DNA of 64,000 bases, taken from positions 1,071,918-1,135,917 of the forward strand of contig NZ_KI911558.1 in NCBI RefSeq assembly GCF_000515235.1, written 5' to 3'. The position numbers were made by a program, and so were the translations under genes. Each line of letters opens with the position of its first letter. Positions within the stretch are counted from its first letter, which is position 1. The notes beneath the pieces are model-generated. The model had not been told where the DNA came from. It was given only the letters and a program-made list of their open reading frames with translations, and ran no database searches. Source of the DNA: Synechococcus sp. CC9616 (GTDB taxonomy: Bacteria > Cyanobacteriota > Cyanobacteriia > PCC-6307 > Cyanobiaceae). This document shows, piece by piece, positions 56,263-64,000 of this stretch.

Positions 56263-56330
56263 AGTGGTAAAAATTTATTAATGCGTTTTAACTTTTCAAT
56301 TGAGGCTTCGTCTCCCGAGAGCGGCAATGG

Positions 56331-56672
56331 CTACGGATTCAGAGGTGTTTTGAGGATCAAAACCCTGTCACCAAAAACTTTGAGTTGATAGGTGGCTGAT
56401 TCCATCGATACCGCCGTGTTGTGAAGTTCTTTGGCGGAACGCCCTTGGAAGTCCTCCAGGGACAGCTCGCGCCACTCCACGGCCTCCTGTTTCGGACCAA
56501 GCTCCTTGGGCCAGATCGGCACACCCATGGCTTGTTGCCTGAACGCCTTGATCGAATTGGCGTTGATCGCCATGACCTCGGCGGGTGGCAGCTCGTCAGC
56601 GGCCTGCAGTGGTGTGGCCTCCTGTGTGCGAGCGGCCACGGATGGCGGCTTCTCTTGAACCTTTGAGGTCAT
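56331..56672 (-). CDS. Small hypothetical protein with a short conserved C-terminus
   Basis: I do not recognise it. ATG 56672 (MTSKVQEKPPSVAARTQEAT) gives 113 residues; a GTG at 56747 would add 25 Pro/Asp-rich residues. The N-terminal half is disordered-looking. The C-terminal half is ordered: NSIKAFRQQAMGVPIWPKEL, VEWRELSLEDFQGRSAKE and KVFGDRVLILK. No signal peptide or membrane segment. It lies 79 bp after the glutathione reductase gene on the same strand. Confidence 0.6.
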   Translation of the reverse strand: MTSKVQEKPPSVAARTQEATPLQAADELPPAEVMAINANSIKAFRQQAMGVPIWPKELGPKQEAVEWRELSLEDFQGRSAKELHNTAVSMESATYQLKVFGDRVLILKTPLNP

Positions 56673-56751
56673 CGGCGCAGACACCACCTGCCCCCCTACA
56701 TCAACAGGAGGCGGGCAATCGACCGCTGGCTGATCAGGCAGATCCACCGGT

Positions 56752-58113
56752 TCAACCCATCGTGACGAATTCCTCGGAAACGGAGGGATGCAGCGCCATG
56801 GTGCGGTCAAAGTCCGCCTTGGTGGCACCCATACCCAGTGGGATCGCCGCCATCTGAATGATTTCGGCAGCATGCTCGCCCACCATGTGGCACCCAACGA
56901 CGCGATCACTGGACTGATCCACGATCAGTTTGAGCAGACAACGGGAACCATCGGCTGGCAGAGACCTTTCCATCGAACGAAAACGGGCTCGATGCACCGT
57001 GATTCCGTCGCGCCCGAAGCGTTCGCAGGCCTGCTCTTCTGAAAGACCCACCGACGCGAGCTCAGGGTCGCTGAACACAGCCATGGCAACCAGATCATGG
57101 TTGACCCGACGGGGGCGACCTCCGTAAACAGTGTCTGCGAAGGCCCTTCCTTCATCGATTGCGACAGGCGTGAGGTTGACGCGATCGGTGACATCCCCAA
57201 CGGCATAGATGTGGGGGACATTCGTGCACTGATCAGGATCCACGGGGATGCGGCCATCCTCCAGACGAACGCCAGCACACTCAAGACCAAGCCCCTCCAG
57301 CCAAGGTCGACGCCCTGTGGCCATCAACACACCGCCACAGGGAATGGTGAGCCCATCGGATAAATCCACCCTGAGATCGCCCGGCTCCCCCTGGATGGAT
57401 TGAATAGTCACGCCGAATTGCACGTGGATGCCGCTGTCCCGCATCCCCTCAAGAACAGCATCGGCAAGCTCCTGATCGAACCCGCGCAACAGACGCTCTC
57501 CGCGTACCACAACCGTCACCGAGAGACCCAGTCCCCGGAGGATGCAAGCGAATTCACAGGCGATGAATCCTGCACCCGCCACAACCACGGACTTCGGATA
57601 GGTCTTCAGCTCGAACATGTCGTCGCTGATCCAGGCGTGATCGATGCCAGGCAAGGCCGGACGCGCTGGACGTCCGCCTACAGCAATCAAAACTCTGGTA
57701 GCCGTGAGTTGCCGCTCCACCGGTCCATCACGTTCTGACGCGATTCCGATGCTGTTAGGACCGGTCAGGCGTCCCCAGCCGCGAATGAGCTCCACTCCGG
57801 CCTTTTCGAGAAAGTTGATGTGCAGCGTGTTGAGACGATTCACTTCAGCGCGCACGCGTTGCAGCAGGTCGCTGATGTCCGAATCCACCGAGCCAACGCT
57901 GATCCCATAGGAAGGCGCATCCCTGAGGTGGTGACGTGCCCTGGCGCCGTACACCAAAAGCTTTTTGGGGACACAGCCCCGGATCACACAGGTCCCGCCA
58001 ACTCTGTCGCCCTCGACGATCGCGACCTTGGCACCATGACGCGCTGCCCGCTTGGCGGCGGCCAGGCCTCCGGAGCCAGCCCCAAGGACAACAAGATCAA
58101 AATCGGGGTCCAT
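56752..58113 (-). CDS. gor: Glutathione-disulfide reductase
   Basis: Regenerates reduced glutathione with NADPH, protecting against oxidants. The 453-residue protein has the FAD motif LVVLGAGSGGLAAAKRAA, the redox disulfide GGTCVIRGCVPKK, the NADPH motif VVVAGAGFIACEFACILRG, and the C-terminal ALHPSVSEEFVTMG with the active-site His. It is of the glutathione reductase rather than the dihydrolipoamide dehydrogenase branch, judged by length and C-terminus. A small gene follows downstream. Confidence 0.94.
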   Translation of the reverse strand: MDPDFDLVVLGAGSGGLAAAKRAARHGAKVAIVEGDRVGGTCVIRGCVPKKLLVYGARARHHLRDAPSYGISVGSVDSDISDLLQRVRAEVNRLNTLHINFLEKAGVELIRGWGRLTGPNSIGIASERDGPVERQLTATRVLIAVGGRPARPALPGIDHAWISDDMFELKTYPKSVVVAGAGFIACEFACILRGLGLSVTVVVRGERLLRGFDQELADAVLEGMRDSGIHVQFGVTIQSIQGEPGDLRVDLSDGLTIPCGGVLMATGRRPWLEGLGLECAGVRLEDGRIPVDPDQCTNVPHIYAVGDVTDRVNLTPVAIDEGRAFADTVYGGRPRRVNHDLVAMAVFSDPELASVGLSEEQACERFGRDGITVHRARFRSMERSLPADGSRCLLKLIVDQSSDRVVGCHMVGEHAAEIIQMAAIPLGMGATKADFDRTMALHPSVSEEFVTMG

Positions 58114-58250
58114 TCAGGAGGGGCCACTGCATTCATTCTCATGACCGCGACTGTGCATGGTGAACGGCTTAGGTGGGTAGGCCGCAGCGCAACTATTGAG
58201 GTGAAGGCGGAGTTACGGTCCGGGGAAGAAGTCTTCAAGGACACCGAGCC

Positions 58251-58493
58251 ATGAAGAAATCACAGGGTCCTCCGCATCAACCGCCGAATCTCCAACACGA
58301 CGAACGCACTCAGCGTCGCGAGATCGTGATGATGCTCACCACCGAGGACATGGCGCTACGTCTCAATCAGCTGGCGAGGGAGGGACGTCAGCAGGATTGT
58401 CTCGCTCTGATGCAAGAACTGGGAGACTGGCAGTCCTACGGACGCGGTGCCGTGGCACCCGTGCTGCATGCCCCCTTCATCGGCGACTGCTGA
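58251..58493 (+). CDS. Small hypothetical protein, 80 residues
   Basis: I do not recognise it. ATG 58251 follows the gor promoter gap on the opposite strand. The core MLTTEDMALRLNQLAREGRQ and ALMQELGDWQSYGRG is helical and soluble. Its last 26 codons overlap the GST-like gene in another frame, which is more overlap than usual, so one of the two starts may be wrong. There is no functional clue beyond the location. Confidence 0.5.
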   Translation: MKKSQGPPHQPPNLQHDERTQRREIVMMLTTEDMALRLNQLAREGRQQDCLALMQELGDWQSYGRGAVAPVLHAPFIGDC

Positions 58494-59700
58494 ACCGCTG
58501 ACATGGCCTGACCTGGAGCGTTTCATCGTTCCTGAAGCAGATCAGATCAACGGACCCACAAGCGCCCAGTCGCTTCTGCGCCTGTTTGGGAACCCCGAAG
58601 ACGCCGTGCGGGTGACCCTGTATCGGGACCACCACGCCTGGTGTCCCTACTGCCAGAAAGTCTGGTTGTGGCTTGAGTTCAAGCGCATTCCATACCGCAT
58701 CCGCAAGGTCACGATGCGCTGCTACGGGCAAAAGGAGCCGTGGTTTGTCAGCAAGGTGCCCTCGGGCATGCTGCCCGCCCTTGAACTGGACGGAGAACTG
58801 ATTACTGAAAGCGATGTGATCCTCCTCAGGCTGGAGCAGGCCTTCGGTGCCCTGGGCATGCCGATGGAATCGGAGCGCGCGATTCAACTGAGGCAACTCG
58901 AACGCCAGCTGTTCCGTGCCTGGTGCATCTGGCTCTGTTCTCCCGGACTGTCCTCCCGTCAGCAACAGCAAGCGAGGAGCCAGTTTCAGAGCGTGGCCAG
59001 GAAACTGGAGCAGGAGATGAACCAGCAATCGGGGCCATGGCTGGACCCCGAAGGCCCGGGTTCCGTGGACCTTGTCTTCGTTCCCTATGTGGAACGGATG
59101 AATGCATCACTGGCCTATTACAAGGGCTTTCGCCTCAGGCAGGAGCATCCGGCCATCGACCGCTGGTTCGTCGCCCTTGAGCAGCTGGAGAACTATCGCG
59201 GCACCCAGAGCGACATGCACACCCATGCCCATGACCTGCCTCCTCAGATGGGGGGTTGTTGGTCCGATGACAATCCTGAAGCGGCAGCGATCGCCAGCCG
59301 CATCGATCGCGGAGAAGGTCTTGGCCAGGACGAAGGAGTGTGGCCTGAGGCGTCGAACCAGGGCATGGCCGCCCGCGCCCTCACCAGGGTTCTGCGTCAC
59401 CGGAACGCACTGCTGGCAAGCAACCCTCTCGGTGCCGAGCGGTTCGACCAACCCCTGCGCTGCGCCTTGACCCATCTGATGCTCAATCAGCACTGCCATC
59501 CCGAAGCCGGCAGTGCGGTTGCTCTACGGCATCTGCGCGATCGCATTTCCGTTCCCCGGGACATGCCCTTGCCCGCCGCAAGGCTTCTGCGCCAAGCGCT
59601 CGAAGCCACAGCGGCGCTGGATGGTTCGGAACGTCCTCGACCTCTGCCACTCCGCGATCGTCTGGACCAGAACCCCATGACGTTTCGAACGGCTGGCTGA
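58468..59700 (+). CDS. Glutathione S-transferase-like protein
   Basis: A 410-residue protein. The N-terminal thioredoxin-like domain (about 45-130) has the redox-active-looking CPYC (HAWCPYCQKVWLWLEF) and the substrate-binding VPSGMLPALELDGELITESD. The middle helical domain (about 135-270) is GST-like (ADLFRAWCIWLCSPGL-like QLFRAWCIWLCSP). The extra C-terminal region (about 290-410) is unusual and rich in His, Ala and Arg. ATG 58468 is preferred; a GTG at 58447 is possible. It could act in oxidant defence with the nearby gor. The reaction is not known. Confidence 0.82.
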   Translation: MPPSSATAEPLTWPDLERFIVPEADQINGPTSAQSLLRLFGNPEDAVRVTLYRDHHAWCPYCQKVWLWLEFKRIPYRIRKVTMRCYGQKEPWFVSKVPSGMLPALELDGELITESDVILLRLEQAFGALGMPMESERAIQLRQLERQLFRAWCIWLCSPGLSSRQQQQARSQFQSVARKLEQEMNQQSGPWLDPEGPGSVDLVFVPYVERMNASLAYYKGFRLRQEHPAIDRWFVALEQLENYRGTQSDMHTHAHDLPPQMGGCWSDDNPEAAAIASRIDRGEGLGQDEGVWPEASNQGMAARALTRVLRHRNALLASNPLGAERFDQPLRCALTHLMLNQHCHPEAGSAVALRHLRDRISVPRDMPLPAARLLRQALEATAALDGSERPRPLPLRDRLDQNPMTFRTAG

Positions 59701-59730
59701 CGCCAAAGGTCGGCCATAGTGAAGGGATCG

Positions 59731-60411
59731 ATGGCACGCGATGTGTCCCTCACACTCCCCCCCTACCAACGGATTCCGGAAGCGGGAAGCAACAGTGAGC
59801 TGATCGAGGTGCCCATCGCCAAGCTGCAGCCAACCCAGTGTTGCGTTGGCCTCGCCGAGGTTTGGGCACGCCAGGAGGATTTCTCTAAGGACAGCCGTCA
59901 AGAGCGGCTCGACTACCTGAAACGCAAACCTGTGCCCCTGGTCCGCAGCGCAGCAGGAGAACTCTGGATGGTCGATCGTCACCATCGCCTCCGGGGGCTG
60001 CATGGTCTTGATCCCCATGCCACCGCCTGGGGATACGTCATCGCCGACCTGCCGTCTTCCAAGCGAGAAGACATGCTCAGATTCCTGCAGCAGCAGGGGT
60101 GGTTGTATCTCTATGACGGCCGCGGACAGGGACCACGGGCTCCCGAACAGCTGCCCCCATCACTGATGGACCTGGAGGACGATCCCTATCGCAGTTTGGT
60201 GTGGAAGCTGAAGAAGGAAGGCGCCATCAAACCCCAGGCCCAGATCCCATATCACGAGTTCCGCTGGGGAGCCTGGCTGCGTCGACGTCCTCTTCCGCCA
60301 TTCAGCTCGAGGCGTCTGGACCCAGCCCTGGCCACGGCAAGGAACCTGGTGTGCTCCCAGGCCGCAAGCTCCATTCCGGGATGGAAAGGATACAAACGTA
60401 GCTGTCGCTGA
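59731..60411 (+). CDS. ParB/Srx-like N-terminal domain protein
   Basis: A 226-residue protein with the ParB/Srx-type fold in its first half: IEVPIAKLQPTQCCVGLAEV and WMVDRHHRLRGLHGLD, where the HHR segment matches the phosphate- or nucleotide-binding motif of sulfiredoxin- and ParB-like proteins. The second half (about 115-226) is not recognised and is Arg-rich near the end. It may be a nuclease, a sulfiredoxin-like enzyme or a nucleoid protein; none is proven. The stop lies at the sharp drop in GC that starts the island-like region. Confidence 0.72.
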   Translation: MARDVSLTLPPYQRIPEAGSNSELIEVPIAKLQPTQCCVGLAEVWARQEDFSKDSRQERLDYLKRKPVPLVRSAAGELWMVDRHHRLRGLHGLDPHATAWGYVIADLPSSKREDMLRFLQQQGWLYLYDGRGQGPRAPEQLPPSLMDLEDDPYRSLVWKLKKEGAIKPQAQIPYHEFRWGAWLRRRPLPPFSSRRLDPALATARNLVCSQAASSIPGWKGYKRSCR

Positions 60412-60713
60412 TCAAATTTTGGGAGACAACCACTTTTGAAAGAATATCCTCAAGCAGATGACTCGACAGCTGTCTACGTTCAGTGTGTTGGGTCACAGCT
60501 ACAACCATTGTTCAGCCTAAACAACTGATTATTAAAACCTTTATGCCATTAATCAACTTCAGGATTGGGGCTGATATTGGCGAAGCGCAACATCCATCCA
60601 GCAATGAAACAATGACTGTATGCAAATGCCTTGATCCACTAGAAACTGGCTTAACTTTTCAACCAATTCAGCAAACACAAGGAACAGGCTCAGCCTTAAT
60701 ATAAGTTGCTTGA
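60412..60713. other. AT-rich 302-bp gap at the edge of the low-GC region
   Basis: No convincing gene. The composition changes abruptly here: GC falls from about 60% to near 40% by eye. The exact 13-mer TGATCAAATTTTG occurs at both ends, at 60409-60421 and 60711-60723, as a direct repeat; the first copy contains the ParB-like stop codon and the second the stop of the RTX gene. A plus-strand open frame (60483-60704) lacks any family or signal. The gap may mark an insertion boundary. I see no hairpin with a T-run for either gene. Confidence 0.55.
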
Positions 60714-63700
60714 TCAAATTTTGTCAGCAATGATTCGAACGCTTAAAAGTCCTGAAGGGCCAACAAATTCTTCAAGCGAAAAGTCCACATCATACGTCAA
60801 TCCACTCATATTTATCATGTCAATCCCTTTTTCAAAATCAACAATTACATCACTGCCCGATGAAATCCTAAACGTATCTTTACCTGATCCGCCAATCAAA
60901 AAGTCATCTCCTCCTCTTCCAAATATTGTATCGTCACCATCTCCACCAGAAATAATATTTGAATTTGAATCACCGATTAATCGATCACCCGAGGACGAAC
61001 CATAAAAAGACACGTCAGACAATTCGAGACCATTCGGAAGCGAATGCTTCACCATTGCTTTTATCACATCAAGACTGGACACATTTTTGATGGTGGTCGA
61101 GAGACTGTCACCATTTGCTTTTATCACATCAAGACTAGATTCATTTTTGATGGCGGAAGAGAGACTGTCACCTTTGTCACCTTTGCCACCTCTTACACCA
61201 TCAATACCTAAAGAATCATCTTCTGATGGCAGATCCAGCGCAATATCAAGATCGCCAGACTCATAAAGGCTTTTGAATCGATCAATCGCTGAGATCAGGG
61301 TTGAGCCAGCCAGCTGAAGAGAGTCAACAGTACTTGAAGCACTTTCTTGATCAGCAGATTCAAGGCGGTAAAACCGACTAAAAACTGAATTCAACCGCTT
61401 GGAAGACAAGTTAGGCAGAATTGATTTTAATAATATCGCTGCATTACTCGATGCGTTGTCGCGACTCAACTGCTTATAAATTTTACTGCTTTGAATACCA
61501 CTCTCTAGAAAATTTGCACGCGCCAAATCCTCTACCTCATCTAAGTATTGATCCACCTCTTCAAAAGAGAAAGAATTCAAGATTCGACCTTTTTTAATTT
61601 TCCGCACAATCCCAGCATCACTCAATGCAAGCCCCAGAGCCAAACTCCTGTTCAACAAAGAAATATCGTCACCAAAAGAGATGCCAAGCGAAATTGAGGA
61701 ATCACCTGATGAACCACATTGAACAAAACGGCCCCTACTCAAAGAGCCAAGTGAACATGTCAACTTTTCAGATGACTTAATCGAATCCTCTCCAGGTGTA
61801 AAATCATTCACGGAAGCAAAAAGCTCGGAATCATTCTCAATCGATCCGATCCTGATGCGATCCGAACCTTCACCCATTAGCACAGTCTTAACACCACCAT
61901 TTTGCAGTTTTAAACGATCATCTCCGGAACCTAAATCAAAATAGGTTGTGCCTAAATCGTCTTTAACAACATCCATACCTTCGCCTGTAAAAATTGAATC
62001 AAGATCAGAATCAGTTGCGTCAACAAAATCACGCCCCCTACTACCACGTAATTGGTTTGAATCACCAGCAAGCTTGTAGAGATAATGACTATCACTGCCA
62101 CTGAAGTCAAAAACATCAGGCGATTGAGTACCCATGACAATAGAATTTTTGAAAGAATTATTATTTACTATGTCGCGACTTAAACGTGACGAATCATCTT
62201 CTGCAATATCATCATCTTCACTGACTTCATCTCGAGAGAAAGACCAATTAATGCCAGGAGTATTGATCTCAATGTCTGAAGCACCATCAACACCGTACTC
62301 ATCAATAATATCTGATAAAAGTGACAATCTGCTTTCTCTAAAATCACCAAAATCATAAATTTTCGAGAAGTCTTCAATTCTGGATCGTCCTAACTGCAAT
62401 GAATCAAAAACATCTAGAAATGAGGAGGATTCCGATGAAAAATCATAAATTTGAGAACTTAAGCTTGTGTCATCCGGAGTTATCGTGGTATTCACAGAAA
62501 AACTATAGGCCTCCGATGTCGTAAAATCACCAACCCAATCTGTTTGAACATAATCTTCACCATCAATGGTGACAATATCAATAGAATCGTATAAAGAAGA
62601 ATCTTCTGGGACTTCAACACCGCCAGCAACCCAATTTGTCAAGTAATCCATATCGATAGCCGCTTCAGCTAAGTCAGCAATATCTTTATTTGTTGTTGCA
62701 ATATAATCAGCTTCTTGATTATCAGCTTGTACTGAACTCCCGCCAATCGGAGTTCCAGATCTCAGGAGTGGAATACTGCCGTAGCTAACGGAGGAACCAC
62801 TAGATTGCGTAATCTGTTGATAGATTGAATCTCCGGGGAACAAAATATTTTGCTCTTCTTCATCACCATCTTCATAGTAAGTGTATTTTAGAAATTCAGC
62901 ATAGGATCCTGCCGAGTCTTCAAGCATATAACTGCCAAGTTCAACATCAATGTCATATGTTGTTGTTGAGCCTTTGTAAGAAGCGTCTTCGTCTGATGTG
63001 TAAATCTCCGTCATGGAGCTCCACGTATCACTCTCAGTGAAGCCTAAAGCGATGGAGTAATCGAACCCCCAACCCGCATCAACTTTACCTGTCGAAGATA
63101 CGTACTCTCGTCCGTTGTATGAGTATGAGCTTTTGTCCGAATAGCTTGTAGATGATGCATTCGTGACTTCAATCGACGACGTACTACTAGCCCCTAATGT
63201 ATACTGACCTTCAACACCCTGTACAAAATCGTACTGAAATTGAGAAACTGCATCAGACTCACTTAACGTCGCAAATGCTATATCACCTCGGTTCGAGATA
63301 GTGTAATCCCAATCAAAATCTTGTAGATTTTCGACGACAGCTGCAGCGTTGGGATCCAGGCTAAACGGACCTGCTTCTGTAAATTTGGAGATATCAATTG
63401 ATGAACCAGCTGTAAATGTATTGCCATCCAATCCGTTGCCAATTGCAACCTCACTATCCTCTGAGTCCGATGTATCAGTGTCATCTGTTGAATCATCCGA
63501 GCCCGTCTCGTCATCATCAGAATCATTAGATATTTCATAGCCATATTCATTTTCTGCCAACACACCGTCAACAAGAATATTGCCGTCATCATCATAAACC
63601 GGAAGAGTCTTATAGACCTTAAATGTTAACTCACTAAGATCAATATTATCATAAAAAGAAACATCAGAGGTGGAATCGCCTATTAAATAAATACTGCTCG

Positions 63701-64000
63701 GAGTAAAGTACTCTGTTTCGTCGTAATTAGCATTATCTCCACACCCATAGTCTAAAAGCAAGGCATTGTCGTAACCGTAAGGCCACTTGATGACGGCGGG
63801 TGTATCTGAATTGCTTGAATTCGTAATCCAGTAAACAAGATACTGGAGCAAAGAACCATCTTGATCGGAAATGAGAGAGCCAACATCAATATCAATTGAC
63901 TCGGAAGAAGGTAGAACAGAATAGAAATCAATAGCCGTAGAATTCCCCTCTGAGGAGGTGTTGTAGTAAACAGATTGAAGCTTGCTTTCATGGCTTTCCC
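60714..64000 (-). CDS. Giant secreted RTX-type calcium-binding protein, C-terminal 1,094 residues (runs off right edge)
   Basis: The frame stays open to 64000, so the N-terminus lies beyond the window. The visible part is acidic, rich in Ser and Asp, with almost no Cys. It includes an Asp/Ser linker (DDDETGSDDSTDDTDTSDSE), a long unknown beta-rich region, a degenerate calcium-binding stretch (GEGMDVVKDDLGTTYFDLGS), a helical part with two 20-residue repeats and a short collagen-like GVRGGKGDKGDS, then canonical RTX nonapeptides near the end (IISGGDGDDTIFGRGGDDFL). Such C-termini are exported by type I secretion. The gene is much AT-richer than the chromosome. It may be a surface or motility/defence protein like the giant proteins of other marine Synechococcus; the function is unknown. 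Confidence 0.82.
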   Translation of the reverse strand, partial: ESHESKLQSVYYNTSSEGNSTAIDFYSVLPSSESIDIDVGSLISDQDGSLLQYLVYWITNSSNSDTPAVIKWPYGYDNALLLDYGCGDNANYDETEYFTPSSIYLIGDSTSDVSFYDNIDLSELTFKVYKTLPVYDDDGNILVDGVLAENEYGYEISNDSDDDETGSDDSTDDTDTSDSEDSEVAIGNGLDGNTFTAGSSIDISKFTEAGPFSLDPNAAAVVENLQDFDWDYTISNRGDIAFATLSESDAVSQFQYDFVQGVEGQYTLGASSTSSIEVTNASSTSYSDKSSYSYNGREYVSSTGKVDAGWGFDYSIALGFTESDTWSSMTEIYTSDEDASYKGSTTTYDIDVELGSYMLEDSAGSYAEFLKYTYYEDGDEEEQNILFPGDSIYQQITQSSGSSVSYGSIPLLRSGTPIGGSSVQADNQEADYIATTNKDIADLAEAAIDMDYLTNWVAGGVEVPEDSSLYDSIDIVTIDGEDYVQTDWVGDFTTSEAYSFSVNTTITPDDTSLSSQIYDFSSESSSFLDVFDSLQLGRSRIEDFSKIYDFGDFRESRLSLLSDIIDEYGVDGASDIEINTPGINWSFSRDEVSEDDDIAEDDSSRLSRDIVNNNSFKNSIVMGTQSPDVFDFSGSDSHYLYKLAGDSNQLRGSRGRDFVDATDSDLDSIFTGEGMDVVKDDLGTTYFDLGSGDDRLKLQNGGVKTVLMGEGSDRIRIGSIENDSELFASVNDFTPGEDSIKSSEKLTCSLGSLSRGRFVQCGSSGDSSISLGISFGDDISLLNRSLALGLALSDAGIVRKIKKGRILNSFSFEEVDQYLDEVEDLARANFLESGIQSSKIYKQLSRDNASSNAAILLKSILPNLSSKRLNSVFSRFYRLESADQESASSTVDSLQLAGSTLISAIDRFKSLYESGDLDIALDLPSEDDSLGIDGVRGGKGDKGDSLSSAIKNESSLDVIKANGDSLSTTIKNVSSLDVIKAMVKHSLPNGLELSDVSFYGSSSGDRLIGDSNSNIISGGDGDDTIFGRGGDDFLIGGSGKDTFRISSGSDVIVDFEKGIDMINMSGLTYDVDFSLEEFVGPSGLLSVRIIADKI
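61051..61170 (-). repeat. Two tandem 60-bp repeats in the RTX gene
   Basis: 61051-61110 and 61111-61170 match at most positions with an exact 60-bp period (for example TTTTATCACATCAAGACT recurs 60 bases later). They encode GDSLSSAIKNESSLDVIKA and GDSLSTTIKNVSSLDVIKA, two 20-residue helical units just before the RTX repeats. The near identity points to a recent duplication. Confidence 0.85.

Noticed and set aside
58141-58254. 37-residue open frame (MTATVHGERLRWVGRSATIE...) overlapping the next gene by ATGA
   Set aside because: The ATGA overlap is suggestive, but it is too short and lacks any recognisable motif; left out as a gene.
60483-60704. Plus-strand open frame in the AT-rich gap, about 73 residues
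   Set aside because: No ribosome site, family motif or signal peptide, and the composition is that of non-coding AT-rich DNA; it looks like chance.

Overview
The window is the chromosome of a marine unicellular picocyanobacterium, most likely Synechococcus (inferred from the genes, not from a database search). The evidence is psbA, plastocyanin, cytochrome c6, NdhD and NdhL, a BicA-type bicarbonate transporter, a cyAbrB regulator, many cyanobacteria-only families (DUF1824, DUF2605, DUF3007, DUF4332, Ycf51), short intergenic gaps and high GC. Almost all of it reads as compact core genome. I see no insertion sequence, CRISPR array, rRNA operon or replication origin. One tRNA is present, an uninterrupted tRNA-Leu(UAA).

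Layout. 1-2106: psbA (D1, cut by the left edge) and a DUF697 membrane protein, both on the minus strand, with three back-to-back palindromes between them. 2224-14584: a mostly plus-strand housekeeping run with a CDF metal transporter, two proteins of unknown function, trpS, a lysozyme-like secreted enzyme, thrS, glucokinase, thrB, ndhD and an M3 peptidase. 14581-22229: a minus-strand run with a lipase-like hydrolase, folB, proA, a ROK sugar kinase and a TamB-like envelope protein. 22296-31326: plus-strand genes including ycf51, a CocE-type hydrolase, glgB, hemE and an SDR, then petE and petJ side by side, followed by a Nif11-like small protein. 31408-41521: clpB, a pterin-synthase homologue, hisIE, a matrixin-like protease, a group 2 sigma factor, several small secreted or unknown proteins, a Nif11-cupin fusion, a second c6-like cytochrome and cyAbrB. 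41635-50100: trpA-DUF3007-ndhL, tRNA-Leu, a GH63-type glycosidase, pyrC, bicA and a divergent CaCA-family cation exchanger.

50226-56084 is a tight six-gene operon for an alternative terminal oxidase: two DUF2231 membrane proteins, oxidase subunits II, I and III, and a GMC flavoprotein. Subunit II lacks the CuA cysteines and subunit I has a YSHPAVY motif in place of the usual glutamate. These are features of an ARTO-like, probably quinol-oxidising, enzyme rather than the usual cytochrome c oxidase. The GMC gene has an apparent one-base insertion that breaks its frame.

56095-60411 holds a 55-residue secreted peptide gene, glutathione reductase, a glutathione S-transferase-like protein and a ParB/Srx-like protein. 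From about 60412 the composition drops sharply in GC. The rest of the window is the C-terminal 1,094 residues of a very large, acidic, serine- and aspartate-rich secreted protein with RTX calcium-binding repeats. It runs off the right edge and looks like the start of a variable island.

The most unusual items are the alternative oxidase/DUF2231/GMC cluster with its frameshift, the giant RTX protein and its island boundary, the Nif11-domain proteins near both c6-type cytochromes, and the triple palindrome upstream of psbA.
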